Assembly: GCA_037693485.1 (NCBI GenBank)
Contig: CM075346.1
Span: 13,111,501-13,175,500 of the forward strand
Source of the DNA: Kitagawia praeruptora
Lineage: Eukaryota; Streptophyta; Magnoliopsida; Apiales; Apiaceae
Direction: 5' to 3'
Length of the DNA stretch: 64,000 nt
Shown: positions 9,780-20,047 of the stretch, one piece after another
Numbering within the stretch: position 1 is the first letter of the stretch
Layout of the letters: the number at the start of each line of letters is the position of its first letter
The notes under the pieces: generated by a model
What the model was told of the DNA's origin: nothing
Database searches by the model: none
Seen by the model: the letters and a program-made list of their open reading frames with translations, nothing else
Made by a program: the position numbers and the translations under genes

Positions 9780-10255
9780 CCCTAAAGACACATTTAATGT
9801 GGCATTAATTAAACCTAGGATGGTCCAAAAGTAGGGCCCACCAGTTGGGCCCAAACCCTAATTATAATATTAATTTCGTAATTAATATTAAGGGTAGTAA
9901 AACAGCTCAGCAAATAAGAGTCAAACAAGAATACGATTCTTGCTTGACTTAGCCTCCAAGATACAGATCTCAACATGGAAACTGGTTCCTACATACAAGG
10001 ATCTGGAACCTTCTTCTAGTCGGTGACTTGCCCACCAAGTCACCTAACCCTACTACGATTTTAGGGCTTCTCAGCCTATATAAAGGGTCTGACCCCTCAT
10101 CTCAGAACTACGTTTTCTTAGCTTGATTCTCTAATACAGAGATACGTAGGCATTCTGTGAGGACCGTTTAGTCTCGAACGCAGAAGAAGCCATTAAAACA
10201 CGAAGCTCCCGAACCCTAGCCGTCATAATCATAACCTAGTTTTTATTCCACAACA
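9780..10255 (+). repeat. 3' LTR of copy A, missing PPT and first 23 bp
   Basis: Homologous to the 498-bp LTRs of copy B from CCCTAAAGACACATTTAATG to the terminal CCACAACA. In copy B a PPT (GAGGTTGGGGGGCAAA) and TGATATGGG precede this point; here 92 bp are lost with a CCC microhomology at the junction. A TATATAAA box lies at 10077-10084. Confidence 0.85.
10104..10152 (+). promoter_or_regulatory. conserved LTR hairpin block, copy A
   Basis: AGAACTACGT, then a variable spacer, GCTTGAT, a hairpin TCTCT-AATAC-AGAGA, then TACGTAGGCA. The same order of constant words and hairpin occurs in copy B LTRs and in the third element's LTR, 20-70 bp downstream of the likely TATA box. Confidence 0.6.
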
Positions 10256-10586
10256 CCTTCAGATATCTAAAGATCCTTTTTATTGCAATCAAATATGATT
10301 CCTTTGGATTTGATTGAAATCTAGCACATAGACATGTAGCAAACATGATGTCTGGCCTACTTGCAGTGAGGTAGAGTAGAGAACCAACCATGCCTCTGTA
10401 GACTGAGATATCTACTTTCTTGCCTTTAGCATCTTCATCCAACTTAGTTGCAGTGGCCATGGGTGTCTTTGCAGGTGAGCAGTCTTCCAAGTCAAACTTC
10501 TTCAATAGATCCTTGATGTATTTGGTCTGACTGATAAAGATACCATCCTTCCTTTGACTGACTTGCAACCCAAGAAAGAATGTCAA
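10256..10586 (-). pseudogene. copia reverse transcriptase C-terminal fragment
   Basis: Translation on the - strand gives FFLGLQVSQRKDGIFISQ, then TKYIKDLLKKFDLEDCSPAK, a VGSLLYLTASRPDIMFATCL segment and IAIKRIFRYLK, the standard end of Ty1/copia RT just after the catalytic region. The YVDD box itself is not present, because the deletion joins integrase directly to this stretch. The fragment ends at the LTR of copy A, which cut off the rest of RT and the RNase H. No ATG. Confidence 0.85.
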
Positions 10587-11331
10587 CTTTATTTATATGC
10601 TCAATAATTACTTGTGGAGCCTCATCTTTTGATGCCAGAAATTCCACCCATGTATACCTTGAAAAATCATCAACCATTACCAGGGCATACTTCTTTCTTC
10701 CAAGTGACATAATGTTGATAGGCCCAAACAAATCCATATGAATGAGTTGTAATGGCTTGGTTATTGATGTCACTGTCTTTGACTTGTGGCTTGATCTTTT
10801 CATTTTTCCTTTCTGACAAGCCTCACACACTCCTTCTTGGCAGAATTCAAGTGTGGGCATGCCTCTCACTAACTCTCTTTTGACTAGAGAATTAATGGCC
10901 TTGAAGTTCAGGTGTGATAGTTTTTTGTGCCACAGCCAACAATCTTCATTTGATGCTTTTGAGTAAAAGCAACAAATTTTATCCTTGTTTGCAGAGTCCA
11001 TATTGGCTACAAACAGGCTTCCCTTCCTTACTCCAGATAGAGCAAAATCACCAGTCTTCTTGTGGGTGATCAAACATTCATCTTTGTCAAAATTCACTTT
11101 GAATCCTCTATCAGTAAACTGACCAACACTTAGCAGATTATGCTTGAGCCCCTTGACTAGTGCTACATCTTCAATGATGACATTACCAACTTTCAGCTTG
11201 CCATATCCCAATGTGTTACCCATGCTGTCATCTCCAAAAGCAACCATTGGGCCAGCCTTTTCCTCATACTGTGATAGCAGGGCCATATCACCAGTCATGT
11301 GATTTGAGCATCCACTGTCCAAAATCCACAT
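10587..11331 (-). pseudogene. copia protease and integrase N-terminal half
   Basis: Begins with WILDSGCSNHMTGD, the DSG active site of a copia protease. It continues through LKHNLLSVGQFTDRGFKV, then the GAG-pre-integrase zinc region (LWHKKLSHLNFKAINSLV with CEACQKGKMKRSSH) and the first catalytic aspartate of integrase in HMDLFGPINIMSLGRKKYA and MVDDFSRYTWV. After HINKV near 10590 the frame runs into deleted pol, so the second D and the E of the DDE core are lost. In frame it reads out of register into the RT fragment and ends at 10492. Confidence 0.8.
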
Positions 11332-11372
11332 GACCTTCTTTTCACTTTCTTTGCCCTACAAACACAAAGGTA

Positions 11373-13880
11373 TTACTTTTCCTTTGGTACCCAAACAAGT
11401 TTGGGTCCATGTGACTTAGAGACAGTTTTATCATAAACAACATGCTTATCAACTTTCTTAGTGTTAGTCTTCTTGTCACTGTTGGAAGTCTTAGAACCTG
11501 AAGTTTCAGACTTAGGTGACAGGGGTACCTTCCTAGCTTTAGGAGGACTTGAAGACTTTGACCTTGTGTAGTGTGTGTGAGAATTGTGACTAATACAACC
11601 ATCAATGAATTGCCTTCTTAAATTAAAACAACTAGTCATAACATTCATATTGCATGGCATACAGTCAAATTTATCACAAAAAGGTGCATCTCTATGACTT
11701 AGAGACACAGAACAATCATAGAAAGGTTTGGGCACACTACCAACAGGTTTCTTGCATGCATGAGTTAAATGATGGGTACTGAAACAGTTCTGACAAGTTT
11801 TCCTAGGGGCATTAGGCATATAAGCATAGTTGTTATCCTTGTTAATCCCTAACTTGCCATTTCTGTTCTGTTTCTTCTTAGTCACTTTCTTTTCTGATTC
11901 ACTCTTCCCAGCTGAGACAAACTTAACAAACTTCTTAGGTCTTGGCCTATCACCTACTGGTTCCTTGGTCTTTGACTTGACACTCTCACTCTTAGAGGAT
12001 GCTTGTTGTTCATTAGATTGTGCCTCATCCTCATCATTCAACATTTGTTTGATGAGTAAGGCATCCTCATCAATTTCAAATGTTGATTCCTTAAAAATTG
12101 GATTTTCAGTCTTTCTCAAAATGTGAGGCACTTTCTCATGAACAGCTGTGTCCTCTTCAATGATAGCATAGCCTTTTCTCTGTTTGAGAGAGTCATAGTC
12201 AAGTCCAATAGCTGCTTTGGGTTTAGCTTCAATTTTCTCACAGTAGGATTGCACTAGACCAGATGATTTCTTGAAAGTTTTCAGTTTGAATTCATTTTCA
12301 GCTAATTCATCCCTAAGAGCCTTCTCTACTTGACTAGCACATAAAACCTTGTTCTGCAAATATTCAACTTCTTTCTTAAGGTTTTCTACTTGCATAGCAG
12401 TTAGCTCAAGTTCCTCATTCTTTTTGGTTAATGTTTCATTTCTAGTAGACAGTTTAGCAATCTCCTCATTAGCAGCAGTCATACTAGTATGAATATTAAA
12501 CATTTCAACAGATAGTTGTTCGATTATGCATTTATACTCAGAAACAGACATGTCTATAGTAGTGAGAGATGGTACCTGAGAATCAGATGGAGATGTGTCA
12601 TCCTTGGAGTTGGCCATCAAGGCATAATTGCAGAATTCTTGTTCCTCTCCATCACTCTCAGAATCATCCCAGCACTTCCCTTCAGCTATGTAGGCCTTAC
12701 CTTGTCTCTGCTTTTTCAGAAGGGCCTCATACTTAGCTTCGAGCTCAAGATAATCTCTATCCTTCTTTTTAGGCTTCTTGCATTCACTGGCAAAATGCCC
12801 TAGGTCATTGCATCTATAGCACCTTACAGATGACCTATCCACATAACTGGTTTTGAATTTATTTCTGTTTGGTTTCACAGGTGCCTTGTTCTTGTTGGCT
12901 GAATGGTTTTGAGGTTTGGGTTTGAAGGGTTGATTTCTTTTAAATCTGATGTTTGGAAATTTTCTGGCCATGAAAGCATATAAAGTATTTTCCATCCCAT
13001 CAAGTTCTTCCAGAGTGTAAAACTCTTCTTCTTCTTCCTCCTTTTCCTCAACAGGTTCACTCACCCCAGCTTCAGTTTCTTCATCATCTGCTACCTCCTC
13101 TATCCTTAGCTGGCTTGTAGATGCTTCTAGGTCCAGAATAGATTTGTTGACAATCAAGGCACATGATGTGTTTATCATTCTACCTTGGTTGGCTTGGATA
13201 GCCCTTTTCTGAAGCAACTCAAGTTCATGAGTCTTTAGGACTCCATAGAGTACATCATAGGTGACTTTGTTCAAATCTCTCTCCCTTAGAGAAATGACTC
13301 TTTGCTCTAGATGATTTGGTGAAGACAACAGAAATTTTATATTTAACTCCTTGGTGCTGTAAACCTTGCCATTCATCTGCAACTCAGTAACTAGCTTGTG
13401 AAACCTTTCAAACATTTCAGTGATGCTTTCCTTGGGCTGTGCCATGAAAGCTTCATACTGTGTGACCAGTATCTGTTTCTTGTTTTCCTTAACCTCGTCA
13501 GTCCCTTCACACAACACCTCAATGTGATCCCACATCTCTTTAGTAGACGTACATGATGCAATGTTTGCAAACATTGACATGTCCATGGAATCAATGATAA
13601 GCAGCATGAGGTGGCTGTCAAGAGCAACCTTCTCCCTTTCTGATTCTGTCCATTTTGATGGATCCTTGGCCTCATAAGATCTTGGGATAGTTGTGGTTCC
13701 AACAGTCTTCTCTGGTATCTCTTGTTGTGGAACAAAAGGACCATTCTTGAGAATCTCAGGATACAAGGGATGAGAGGCTTTAATGAACAACATCATCTTT
13801 ATCTTCCAGAGGTTGAAGTTTTCTTTGTCAAACTTAGGGACCTTCACCGTTCCTGTAGTCTTTGGTGTATTCGAACTCAT
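11373..13880 (-). CDS. copia gag polyprotein (SIRE-like), open
   Basis: 835 codons from the ATG at 13878-13880 (MSSNTPKTT) to a stop just before the protease start. N-terminal gag core: KVPKFDKENFNLWKIKM, MWDHIEVLCEGTDEVKENK, EMFERFHKLVTELQMNGK. A CCHC zinc knuckle reads CYRCNDLGHFASECKKP and is followed by a long coiled-coil (ELTAMQVENLKKEVEYLQNK) and a second cysteine-rich motif CQNCFSTHHLTHACKK. The end, LVWVPK, is typical just upstream of pol in this lineage. Some upstream in-frame sequence in the leader is open but lacks ATG. This gag has stayed open although pol is destroyed, so it could still supply particles in trans (inference). Confidence 0.8.
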   Translation of the reverse strand: MSSNTPKTTGTVKVPKFDKENFNLWKIKMMLFIKASHPLYPEILKNGPFVPQQEIPEKTVGTTTIPRSYEAKDPSKWTESEREKVALDSHLMLLIIDSMDMSMFANIASCTSTKEMWDHIEVLCEGTDEVKENKKQILVTQYEAFMAQPKESITEMFERFHKLVTELQMNGKVYSTKELNIKFLLSSPNHLEQRVISLRERDLNKVTYDVLYGVLKTHELELLQKRAIQANQGRMINTSCALIVNKSILDLEASTSQLRIEEVADDEETEAGVSEPVEEKEEEEEEFYTLEELDGMENTLYAFMARKFPNIRFKRNQPFKPKPQNHSANKNKAPVKPNRNKFKTSYVDRSSVRCYRCNDLGHFASECKKPKKKDRDYLELEAKYEALLKKQRQGKAYIAEGKCWDDSESDGEEQEFCNYALMANSKDDTSPSDSQVPSLTTIDMSVSEYKCIIEQLSVEMFNIHTSMTAANEEIAKLSTRNETLTKKNEELELTAMQVENLKKEVEYLQNKVLCASQVEKALRDELAENEFKLKTFKKSSGLVQSYCEKIEAKPKAAIGLDYDSLKQRKGYAIIEEDTAVHEKVPHILRKTENPIFKESTFEIDEDALLIKQMLNDEDEAQSNEQQASSKSESVKSKTKEPVGDRPRPKKFVKFVSAGKSESEKKVTKKKQNRNGKLGINKDNNYAYMPNAPRKTCQNCFSTHHLTHACKKPVGSVPKPFYDCSVSLSHRDAPFCDKFDCMPCNMNVMTSCFNLRRQFIDGCISHNSHTHYTRSKSSSPPKARKVPLSPKSETSGSKTSNSDKKTNTKKVDKHVVYDKTVSKSHGPKLVWVPKEK

Positions 13881-13905
13881 GATTGTTTTTCTGTTTTTGA
13901 ATAAA

Positions 13906-13923
13906 CAACCCGCTCTGATACCA
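13906..13923 (-). promoter_or_regulatory. primer-binding site, copia element
   Basis: TGGTATCAGAGCGGGTTG on the - strand, two bases inside the LTR end; complementary to the 3' end of initiator tRNA-Met, the usual primer of Ty1/copia elements. Confidence 0.85.
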
Positions 13924-13925
13924 CT

Positions 13926-15200
13926 TGTTGAGTATTGAACACAAAGAAAGAATACAGAGGGGGGGTGAATGGATTCTTGAACTTTTCGTGCCTTGAGTCT
14001 GTGTAGCAAACAAGTATTGTGTGTGCAGTGATGTATATGCGGATAAAGAACAACACACAACACAATATCACTTTAATCTAATGTATTATTAGATAAAGGT
14101 TGCTACAATCTGTGAATACAAATGATAGTATTCTCAGCTTCGTTTTTCTCAGAGAGATATAGCTTACAGTGTATGAAAAACTCGACTCACAAAAGCTACT
14201 AAGATATGAAGTGAGGCTGTGTCCTTATAGAACATGGATACAGCCTACTTACTGCAAATAAGGTAGCTAAACAAATTACTTTCTAGTCTGTCTATCCTTT
14301 TTGAGTAAGTGTCCAAACGGTTACAGATTTGACTTTGTAAAGCCTGTTTAGATCCACTTCTTTAGCTCCTTGTCTCTTCTATATCTCTCCAAGCTTCCTT
14401 GTAGGCTTTCCAGAGCACGTTACAGATTGTGGTCCATAAAGTGCATTGGCTTGTTGCAGGTTTCTGACTTGTACAATTTCTTCAGTATTTTGTCTCCAAG
14501 AATGTATTCGAGAAGTGACTAAGTAAGTGATTCGAGAACTAGAATTGACTTGATCGATAACTCTGAGTTCTCGAACGCTGTTGTATTGACATATCGAACC
14601 ACTTCTCGAATAGCTCTTTTCCATCAGGATTCCTTGAGTTGTCGAATAGAACATTTGACTTATCGAATCCTCGAGATATCGAATAGCTTTCTGAGTCCTT
14701 GAGATATCGAATGGAACTTTGACTTGTTGACTCTTTGAGAACTCGAATACCATCTTGACTTGTTGACTTCTTGAGTTCTCGAATAGAGTAATAGACATAT
14801 CGAATCCCTGAGATATCGAATGAGATATCGAACAGTGTATTCAGAGATATCGAATAGTGTCTTGAGATATCGAATCCCTGACTTCTCGAATAGACAAATA
14901 TACTTCTCGAATTGGTACTTAGGCAAATTCTTCATTTCTTCAAATCCCAACTGTGATTATTTGACAGTCTTTAACTCCTTGCTTGAGGCATGAACCTTGG
15001 AACTTCTTTCAAGCATTATTCTAGACTCTATTTGTACAATTACACAACTAGGATTTGATGCCTACTACAAGTACAATACAAACAGAAACTCTACAACTAG
15101 AGGTTCCCTCAGTTAAGAGGTCATGTAAGTAATGCAAAGCATTACAAACAATTAGGCTTGTTATTAGATGTGTACAGGCATGCCTCTGTAACTAACAACA
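13926..15200 (-). repeat. 5' LTR of the copia element (1,275 bp)
   Basis: Bounded by TGTTG...CAACA: on the + strand TGTTGAGTATTG at 13926 and ACTAACAACA ending at 15200. The PBS sits directly beside the 13926 end. The pyrimidine/purine run (GGGGGGGTGAATGG on +) near that end is common in copia LTRs. No gene inside; small open frames are non-coding. Confidence 0.8.
14500..14925. repeat. degenerate GAGATATCGAAT / TTCTCGAAT repeats inside the copia LTR
   Basis: About twenty loosely spaced copies of TTCTCGAAT, TTGAGATATCGAAT and GACTTATCGAAT, many containing GATATC. Spacing is irregular (about 15-35 bp), so it is an interspersed motif cluster rather than a simple tandem array. It lies in the half of the LTR upstream of the likely transcription start. 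Confidence 0.75.
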
Positions 15201-15903
15201 TCCGTACGGTTCGATCGTTGAAAAAAACATTTTAAAAAAATTATTCAGTGAATCTGGATGGTGCCCTGTTACTAGGAAGTAGCACTTTCACCACGTTTTC
15301 GTTAAGATCGCGTACAACCAGGCCTTTTTATTTTTCGATTATTTTTTCCCGACGCTAAAATGAGTGTTTAATAACATCCATACGGTTCGATCGTCGAAAA
15401 AAACATTCAAAAAAATTATTCAGTGAATCTGGATCGTGCCCTGTTACCACGAAGTAGCACTTTCACCACGTTTTCGTTAAGATCGCGTACATCTAGGCCT
15501 TTTTATTTTTTAATTATTTTTTCCCAATACTAAAATGAGTGTTTAATAACATCCGTACAGTTCGATCGTCGAAAAAAACCTTCAAAAAAATTATTCAGTG
15601 AATCTGGATCGTGCCATGTTACTTGGAAGTAGCACTTTCACAACATTTTCGTTAAGATCTCGTACAACCAGGCCTTTTTATTTTTCGATTATTTTTTCCC
15701 GACACTAAAATTAGTGTTTAATAACATCTGTACGGTTCGATTGTCGAAAAAAACATTCAAAAAAAATTATTCAGTGAATCTGGATCGTGCCCTATTACTA
15801 GGAAGTAGCACTTTCACCACGTTTTCGTTAAGATCGCGTACAACCAGGCCTTTTTATATTTCGATTATTTTTTCCCGACGCTAAAATGGGTGTTTAATAA
15901 CAT
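15201..15903. repeat. tandem repeat, four monomers of about 175 bp
   Basis: Monomers begin at 15201, 15377, 15552 and 15727 with TCCGTACGGTTCGATCGTCG (variants) and end in GAGTGTTTAATAACA. Length 175-176 bp each, with only a few substitutions between units. The array is bordered by the copia LTR on the left and the Athila LTR on the right; a diverged piece (ACGGTTCGATCGTC) reappears at 27936 beyond the Athila insertion. Confidence 0.9.
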
Positions 15904-17446
15904 TGTTCGCACTTATTCACGCAAGAGAACGTGGTCAACAAGTAATATAGAGTAAATAGGATTCGTTCCCACAGAGACTCAAATTGTTCGTTATGTTCAC
16001 TTATGCACCAGCTTATGATTTACACTCACTGCTAAGACAATCACAATATTGGTTTGATTTAACTATTGATTAATTACCAAATAAGCCAATTACGAGGGAA
16101 TAACTTAACTTTAACTTTATAATAAACAAACATGGGATTTCAATTTCATTTACTACTTCATCTAGAATCTTATGCCCTTTAGCCTAGCATGTGACAGAGT
16201 TGATTACTGATTAGATGCACTAAACTGATACACACCAACTTTCGTTGTGCATATACCATCCTACTGATCATCCACAAATGATAGAAGTCAAGTAGTCACC
16301 AAATATGTGTAGTCCCTATATGTCTATAGCAATTGAACACATACCGGTTGAAAATCAAGCACCCATTAAACCACATAGTCGATGCAAGACGGTTAGAATC
16401 ACATCACAAATTAATACATGTTCTTCACATGCAAAAACCTATGCTAGCATGAATTGTTCTAAACCCTAGATCCACTTTCGCATTCACTAGGATTAAACAA
16501 ACAATTACAAGTGTTCGCGACGCACTTATAACGAATAAGCATAAACACACTAGGCAATCAATACAATCAATCACACACCAAGGCATAATTAACACTCAAT
16601 TACTAGAATCCATAGCAAAATCCATTAAAACCCCATGATAACGAATTAGCCCATAATTGACCTAATTGTCATCATGGGTTCTATGGAAATCATAATTCTA
16701 AAACAAACAAGTAAAAATAAAGAAGAAGAAATAAGGTTTAGAATTAAATCCCCACAATAGAAGAATACAAAGGTTTCAAGAATAATCCTTGCTTGTCACT
16801 AGCTTGGAAGAATTCCTTATCTCCTTTTCTCTCTTCCAAAAAAACTCGGTTATAATACGCAACGTGTGTATTATGATTACAAGGGTTTGATGTTGATATA
16901 GGCTTTTCCTACCTCTTGCCCAATAAGAAAAAAAACCTAAAATACAACTAGAAATCGATTTTTGTGTCAAAAAACACTTAAAATACAATTTCAGATCGAA
17001 TAAGGGCAAAACTGGAAAATCAGCACGACCCCGAGCAATCTGCTCAAGAACTGGCGCAGACTGCCCGGGCATTTTCTGCTCCCTGGCGCAGACTGCTCAA
17101 GCACGGCGCAGTCTGCCCAGGCTCCTTCTGGTCACGTTCTTTTCTCCTTCGTTTTTTAGCTTTTTCTCCTTCGTTTTTGCTCCGTTTGCTCCCGTTCTTT
17201 TTGCGTTCTCTTCCGTTTCCAATCCTCTATGCTTGGAATCCTCATGGTGAACCATAACAAGACTCCATTCTATATTATTAAGCCCGAATCCAACTCCAAA
17301 AGTGACGGAAACAACGATCTTAATCAACATTATTCCAACCCTGCACAATTAAACAAAACACATCAAAACTACCACAATCTTGAGGTCAAAGCAATCAATT
17401 TAAGCCGATTTAGAATGTTCCAAGTGGATATAAAATCCACTTATCA
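15904..17446 (-). repeat. 3' LTR of the Athila-type element
   Basis: 1,543 bp; on + it starts TGTTCGCACTTATTCACGC and ends ATCCACTTATCA. Nearly identical to 26360-27903. It contains three GGCGCAG(A/T)CTGC words at 17053-17120. No gene inside; open frames here are duplicated in the other LTR and lack protein features. Confidence 0.92.
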
Positions 17447-18193
17447 CACCCCCAAACTTAAACTGATGCTTGTCCTCAAGCATATACAATTACAACTAAC
17501 TAACTAATTAGTACCACTTCCGTAGGTGATCACGGTTGTATTTGGCATATGCAACAAGCCCTTTAAACCCCTAGGCAGCCCTAGTGGACGAGTAAGGTCT
17601 CGTGAGGGCCTATAGCGAATGTACCCACAAAATCCATTTAACCTAATGCAATGCAAATGCATGAATGCAACTAATATGAAAAAAAATGCAAGATCCCCTT
17701 CAAACTCACCAAAACCAACTAACAAGCAAATATCTCAATGAACGTAACAAATCCAAGCAGAGCTCGACTAAGTCCCCGTATACTAACAATACATGAACAG
17801 AAACGTGCGTGTGTGCAATGCTCATCAGAAATACCCCCAGAACTAGGTCAAAAATCATACATGCTTTCCGTCAAGACAATCACAGGTTTATAACTAGAAT
17901 AGACTGTAGACACTCCATAACCTAGGAACACCTCCACCCTTATCCAAGGTAGACAGAAACTCATGCTTTATTACTATACTACGACACTACATATACAATA
18001 CACATGCTTATTTAACCGTGCAATGAATGAGACCCCAAAAGGCTTATACAATAATACCCATGTAGCGAGTGTTGGGTCAGTGGATCCCAGACTATAAAGC
18101 CTTAGGTCACTAGGACTAAGTCCCCTCAGACTTAATTACTCGAGTATTAAAGAGCTCACTCTGGTTAATTTTGCATTAACACACAACACTTGA

Positions 18194-18224
<31 letters not shown>

Positions 18225-18901
18225 ATATATTTTTTTTATTTTTCCGCAATCTGGAATGAGCCTTTCTCATTTCCAACCCTAGACTACTCATATAAATATG
18301 AGCTGGCTACTAGCCATTTGACGCCTAGCCTTTATTGACAAATATTAACAACTAGCATGAAAATTCCTGGTTTCCCCCAAACTTAGACTTTAATGTTCCT
18401 ACGCTATAAAGGGAATAACGAAAATTCTAAATATAAACAAGTGATTAAATCTCAAAACATCCCACAGGCATGACCCTAACCTAGCCCAACAGCACCCCAA
18501 TGAGACTGTGTAATAAATTTTGTTCCCGTAACATGCAAGTCAATTTCATAGAGACTATAAATCAGCCCTCTACTCATCATCATCACACCCAAATCAACAT
18601 CCACCTATCAATCAGAATCAGCTCGTCCTAAGGGATCATGAAATATGCATGCCATGAAAATGCAACTAAATGAAAACTCACATGGTAAACGAAAATAAAA
18701 CAAAATGTCCTATATGAACAAACGTAGATAATACGAACATAACAATCATGCATGAACTATCACTACTATGCAACATGATATCCTATATGACCACAAAATA
18801 CAACAAAACATACAACTACTATCCCCAAAATCACCCCCAAACTTAACATATTCAATGCCCTCATTGAATGGAAGTAAATACAAGGGATAGTAGAAACATA
18901 C
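17447..18901 (-). other. 3' non-coding region and PPT of the Athila-type element
   Basis: On - the purine tract TAAGTTTGGGGGTG abuts the LTR. The rest, including a T-rich stretch at 18197-18245, has no gene. It is about 95 percent identical by eye to 38522-39950 in the gag-only Athila element, far more than the LTRs of the two elements resemble each other. Confidence 0.75.
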
Positions 18902-20047
18902 CTACTCATCCTCGCTATCGTCACCCTCATCATCCTCATCATCCTCGTCCGAAGAATCAGTTGGAGGATACGGAATCCGGGATCCAAAAATAGGCCACTG
19001 AACCGGAGTACTCGGTGACTGAAATTTTGCCTCCAAAGCTATGCCCATGTCTTCTGAATATTGGCGACTGCTATCATGCATAACATCCAACCGCCTAGTC
19101 ATTCGCCGCAAATAAGACTCAAGAGTGGACATATTCCCCGTACTCTGCTGTGAACCGGCTCTAGCAACTCCCGATCCCTCAGCTACATGACCACCCGCAC
19201 CTCTAACACCACCTTCGCCCTCCTTCATTCGCCCAATAGACGAATCAGCAATAGGAGCCATAGGCTTTTGCACCGGCTCATCCACACGCGGCGGCACTTT
19301 TGCAACATCACACAATCCCGTAATAATGGAAGCATAGGGAATACTAGCTGTCGAATTACCCTTCAAAAACCGAAGAATAGTTTGATTAATCAAGTAACCC
19401 AAATCGACATACTCACCTTTTAAAATCCCCCACAAAAGGATAGCCCTGTCAACAGTAACTTCCGTCACATGAGACGACGGAAGGATACTAGTACAAATGA
19501 ATAAGAACCATGCACGGGCAAACTTAGTCAATGATGCAGCCGGAAAATTTCTCTTTTCGTTAGTACCCGCCTTACACCTCCATACCGCCCCTGGGACACA
19601 CAAATCACCGATGACAACATCAAGATCAACATCTCCCACCGTCTTTCGGCCCCAATCCTCAACACCCCTAGATTTAGGCAACTGACCAATCAAATTCCGA
19701 ATTGCTCGAGGAGAATAATCAACCTGTTGTCCCCTAACAATCGTGGAGTTATTCTGCTCTACTGAAGCATTAGCGTAAAACTCCCGAACAACATTCAATG
19801 GCACATCATTAGCAAATTCGCAAAATACCTTCCAACCCCTCGCATTCACCATAGCCACCATCTCCTCATTATCACGAGGCACAAACCTCCTCTCCCGTAT
19901 AACTCCCTTACGAACTAATCGACCGTACTCCGACTCGGCCTCCGAATTCACAAATTTCACTACTCCTTCTTCCACAATAGCATCCTCATCCACCGATGGA
20001 TGGCTACTACTACTACTACCTACCAATCTTTGTCTTTTGGGAGCCAT
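18902..20047 (-). CDS. Athila ORF2, putative plant transposon protein domain
   Basis: 381 residues from ATG 20045-20047 (MAPKRQRLVG). I prefer this start over an earlier in-frame position because the upstream stretch is hydrophobic leader-like DNA without similarity in style, and MAPK... starts the charged, conserved part. The middle, with GWKVFCEFANDVPLNVVREF, IRNLIGQLPKSRG, VPGAVWRCK and LTKFARAWFLFICTSILPSS, fits the 'putative plant transposon protein' family that occupies the env-like position in Athila elements. The tail is strongly acidic (SSDEDDEDDEGDDSEDE). No membrane segment or signal peptide supports a real envelope in the part after the chosen start. Function unknown. Confidence 0.75.
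   Translation of the reverse strand: MAPKRQRLVGSSSSSHPSVDEDAIVEEGVVKFVNSEAESEYGRLVRKGVIRERRFVPRDNEEMVAMVNARGWKVFCEFANDVPLNVVREFYANASVEQNNSTIVRGQQVDYSPRAIRNLIGQLPKSRGVEDWGRKTVGDVDLDVVIGDLCVPGAVWRCKAGTNEKRNFPAASLTKFARAWFLFICTSILPSSHVTEVTVDRAILLWGILKGEYVDLGYLINQTILRFLKGNSTASIPYASIITGLCDVAKVPPRVDEPVQKPMAPIADSSIGRMKEGEGGVRGAGGHVAEGSGVARAGSQQSTGNMSTLESYLRRMTRRLDVMHDSSRQYSEDMGIALEAKFQSPSTPVQWPIFGSRIPYPPTDSSDEDDEDDEGDDSEDE

Larger units (their letters stand above)
1..10255 (+). mobile_element. Tat/Retand-like Ty3/gypsy element, copy A (5' end outside window)
   Basis: Copy A runs from inside gag through protease, RT, two RNase H domains and integrase, then an antisense gene, a repeat-rich non-coding stretch and a 3' LTR ending in CCACAACA at 10255. 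Copy B (34825-59019) has the same order and is highly similar, which fixes the 3' boundary. The dual RNase H and the antisense gene with a gypsy-type transposon domain point to the Tat lineage. Immediately after 10255 a Ty1/copia reverse transcriptase begins on the other strand, so this element appears to have inserted into that copia element; its 5' LTR lies before the window. The coding part carries four stops and one frameshift, so it cannot move by itself. Confidence 0.85.
10256..15200 (-). mobile_element. Ty1/copia element, SIRE/Maximus-like, internally deleted and truncated
   Basis: On the - strand: 5' LTR (15200-13926), initiator-Met-type PBS (TGGTATCAGAGC), a long gag, the start of pol and the end of RT. 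The 3' end is replaced by copy A at 10255. Long gag, long LTR and the PBS fit the SIRE/Maximus lineage (recognition, not a search). A large deletion joins integrase to late RT out of frame, so the element cannot transpose by itself. To the right of the LTR the tandem repeat starts; the TSD cannot be checked because the other end is missing. Confidence 0.8.

Noticed and set aside
17229..17507. Open frame spanning the LTR end, also seen near 27686
   Set aside because: Mostly LTR sequence repeated in the other LTR; it crosses the LTR border and has no protein features.
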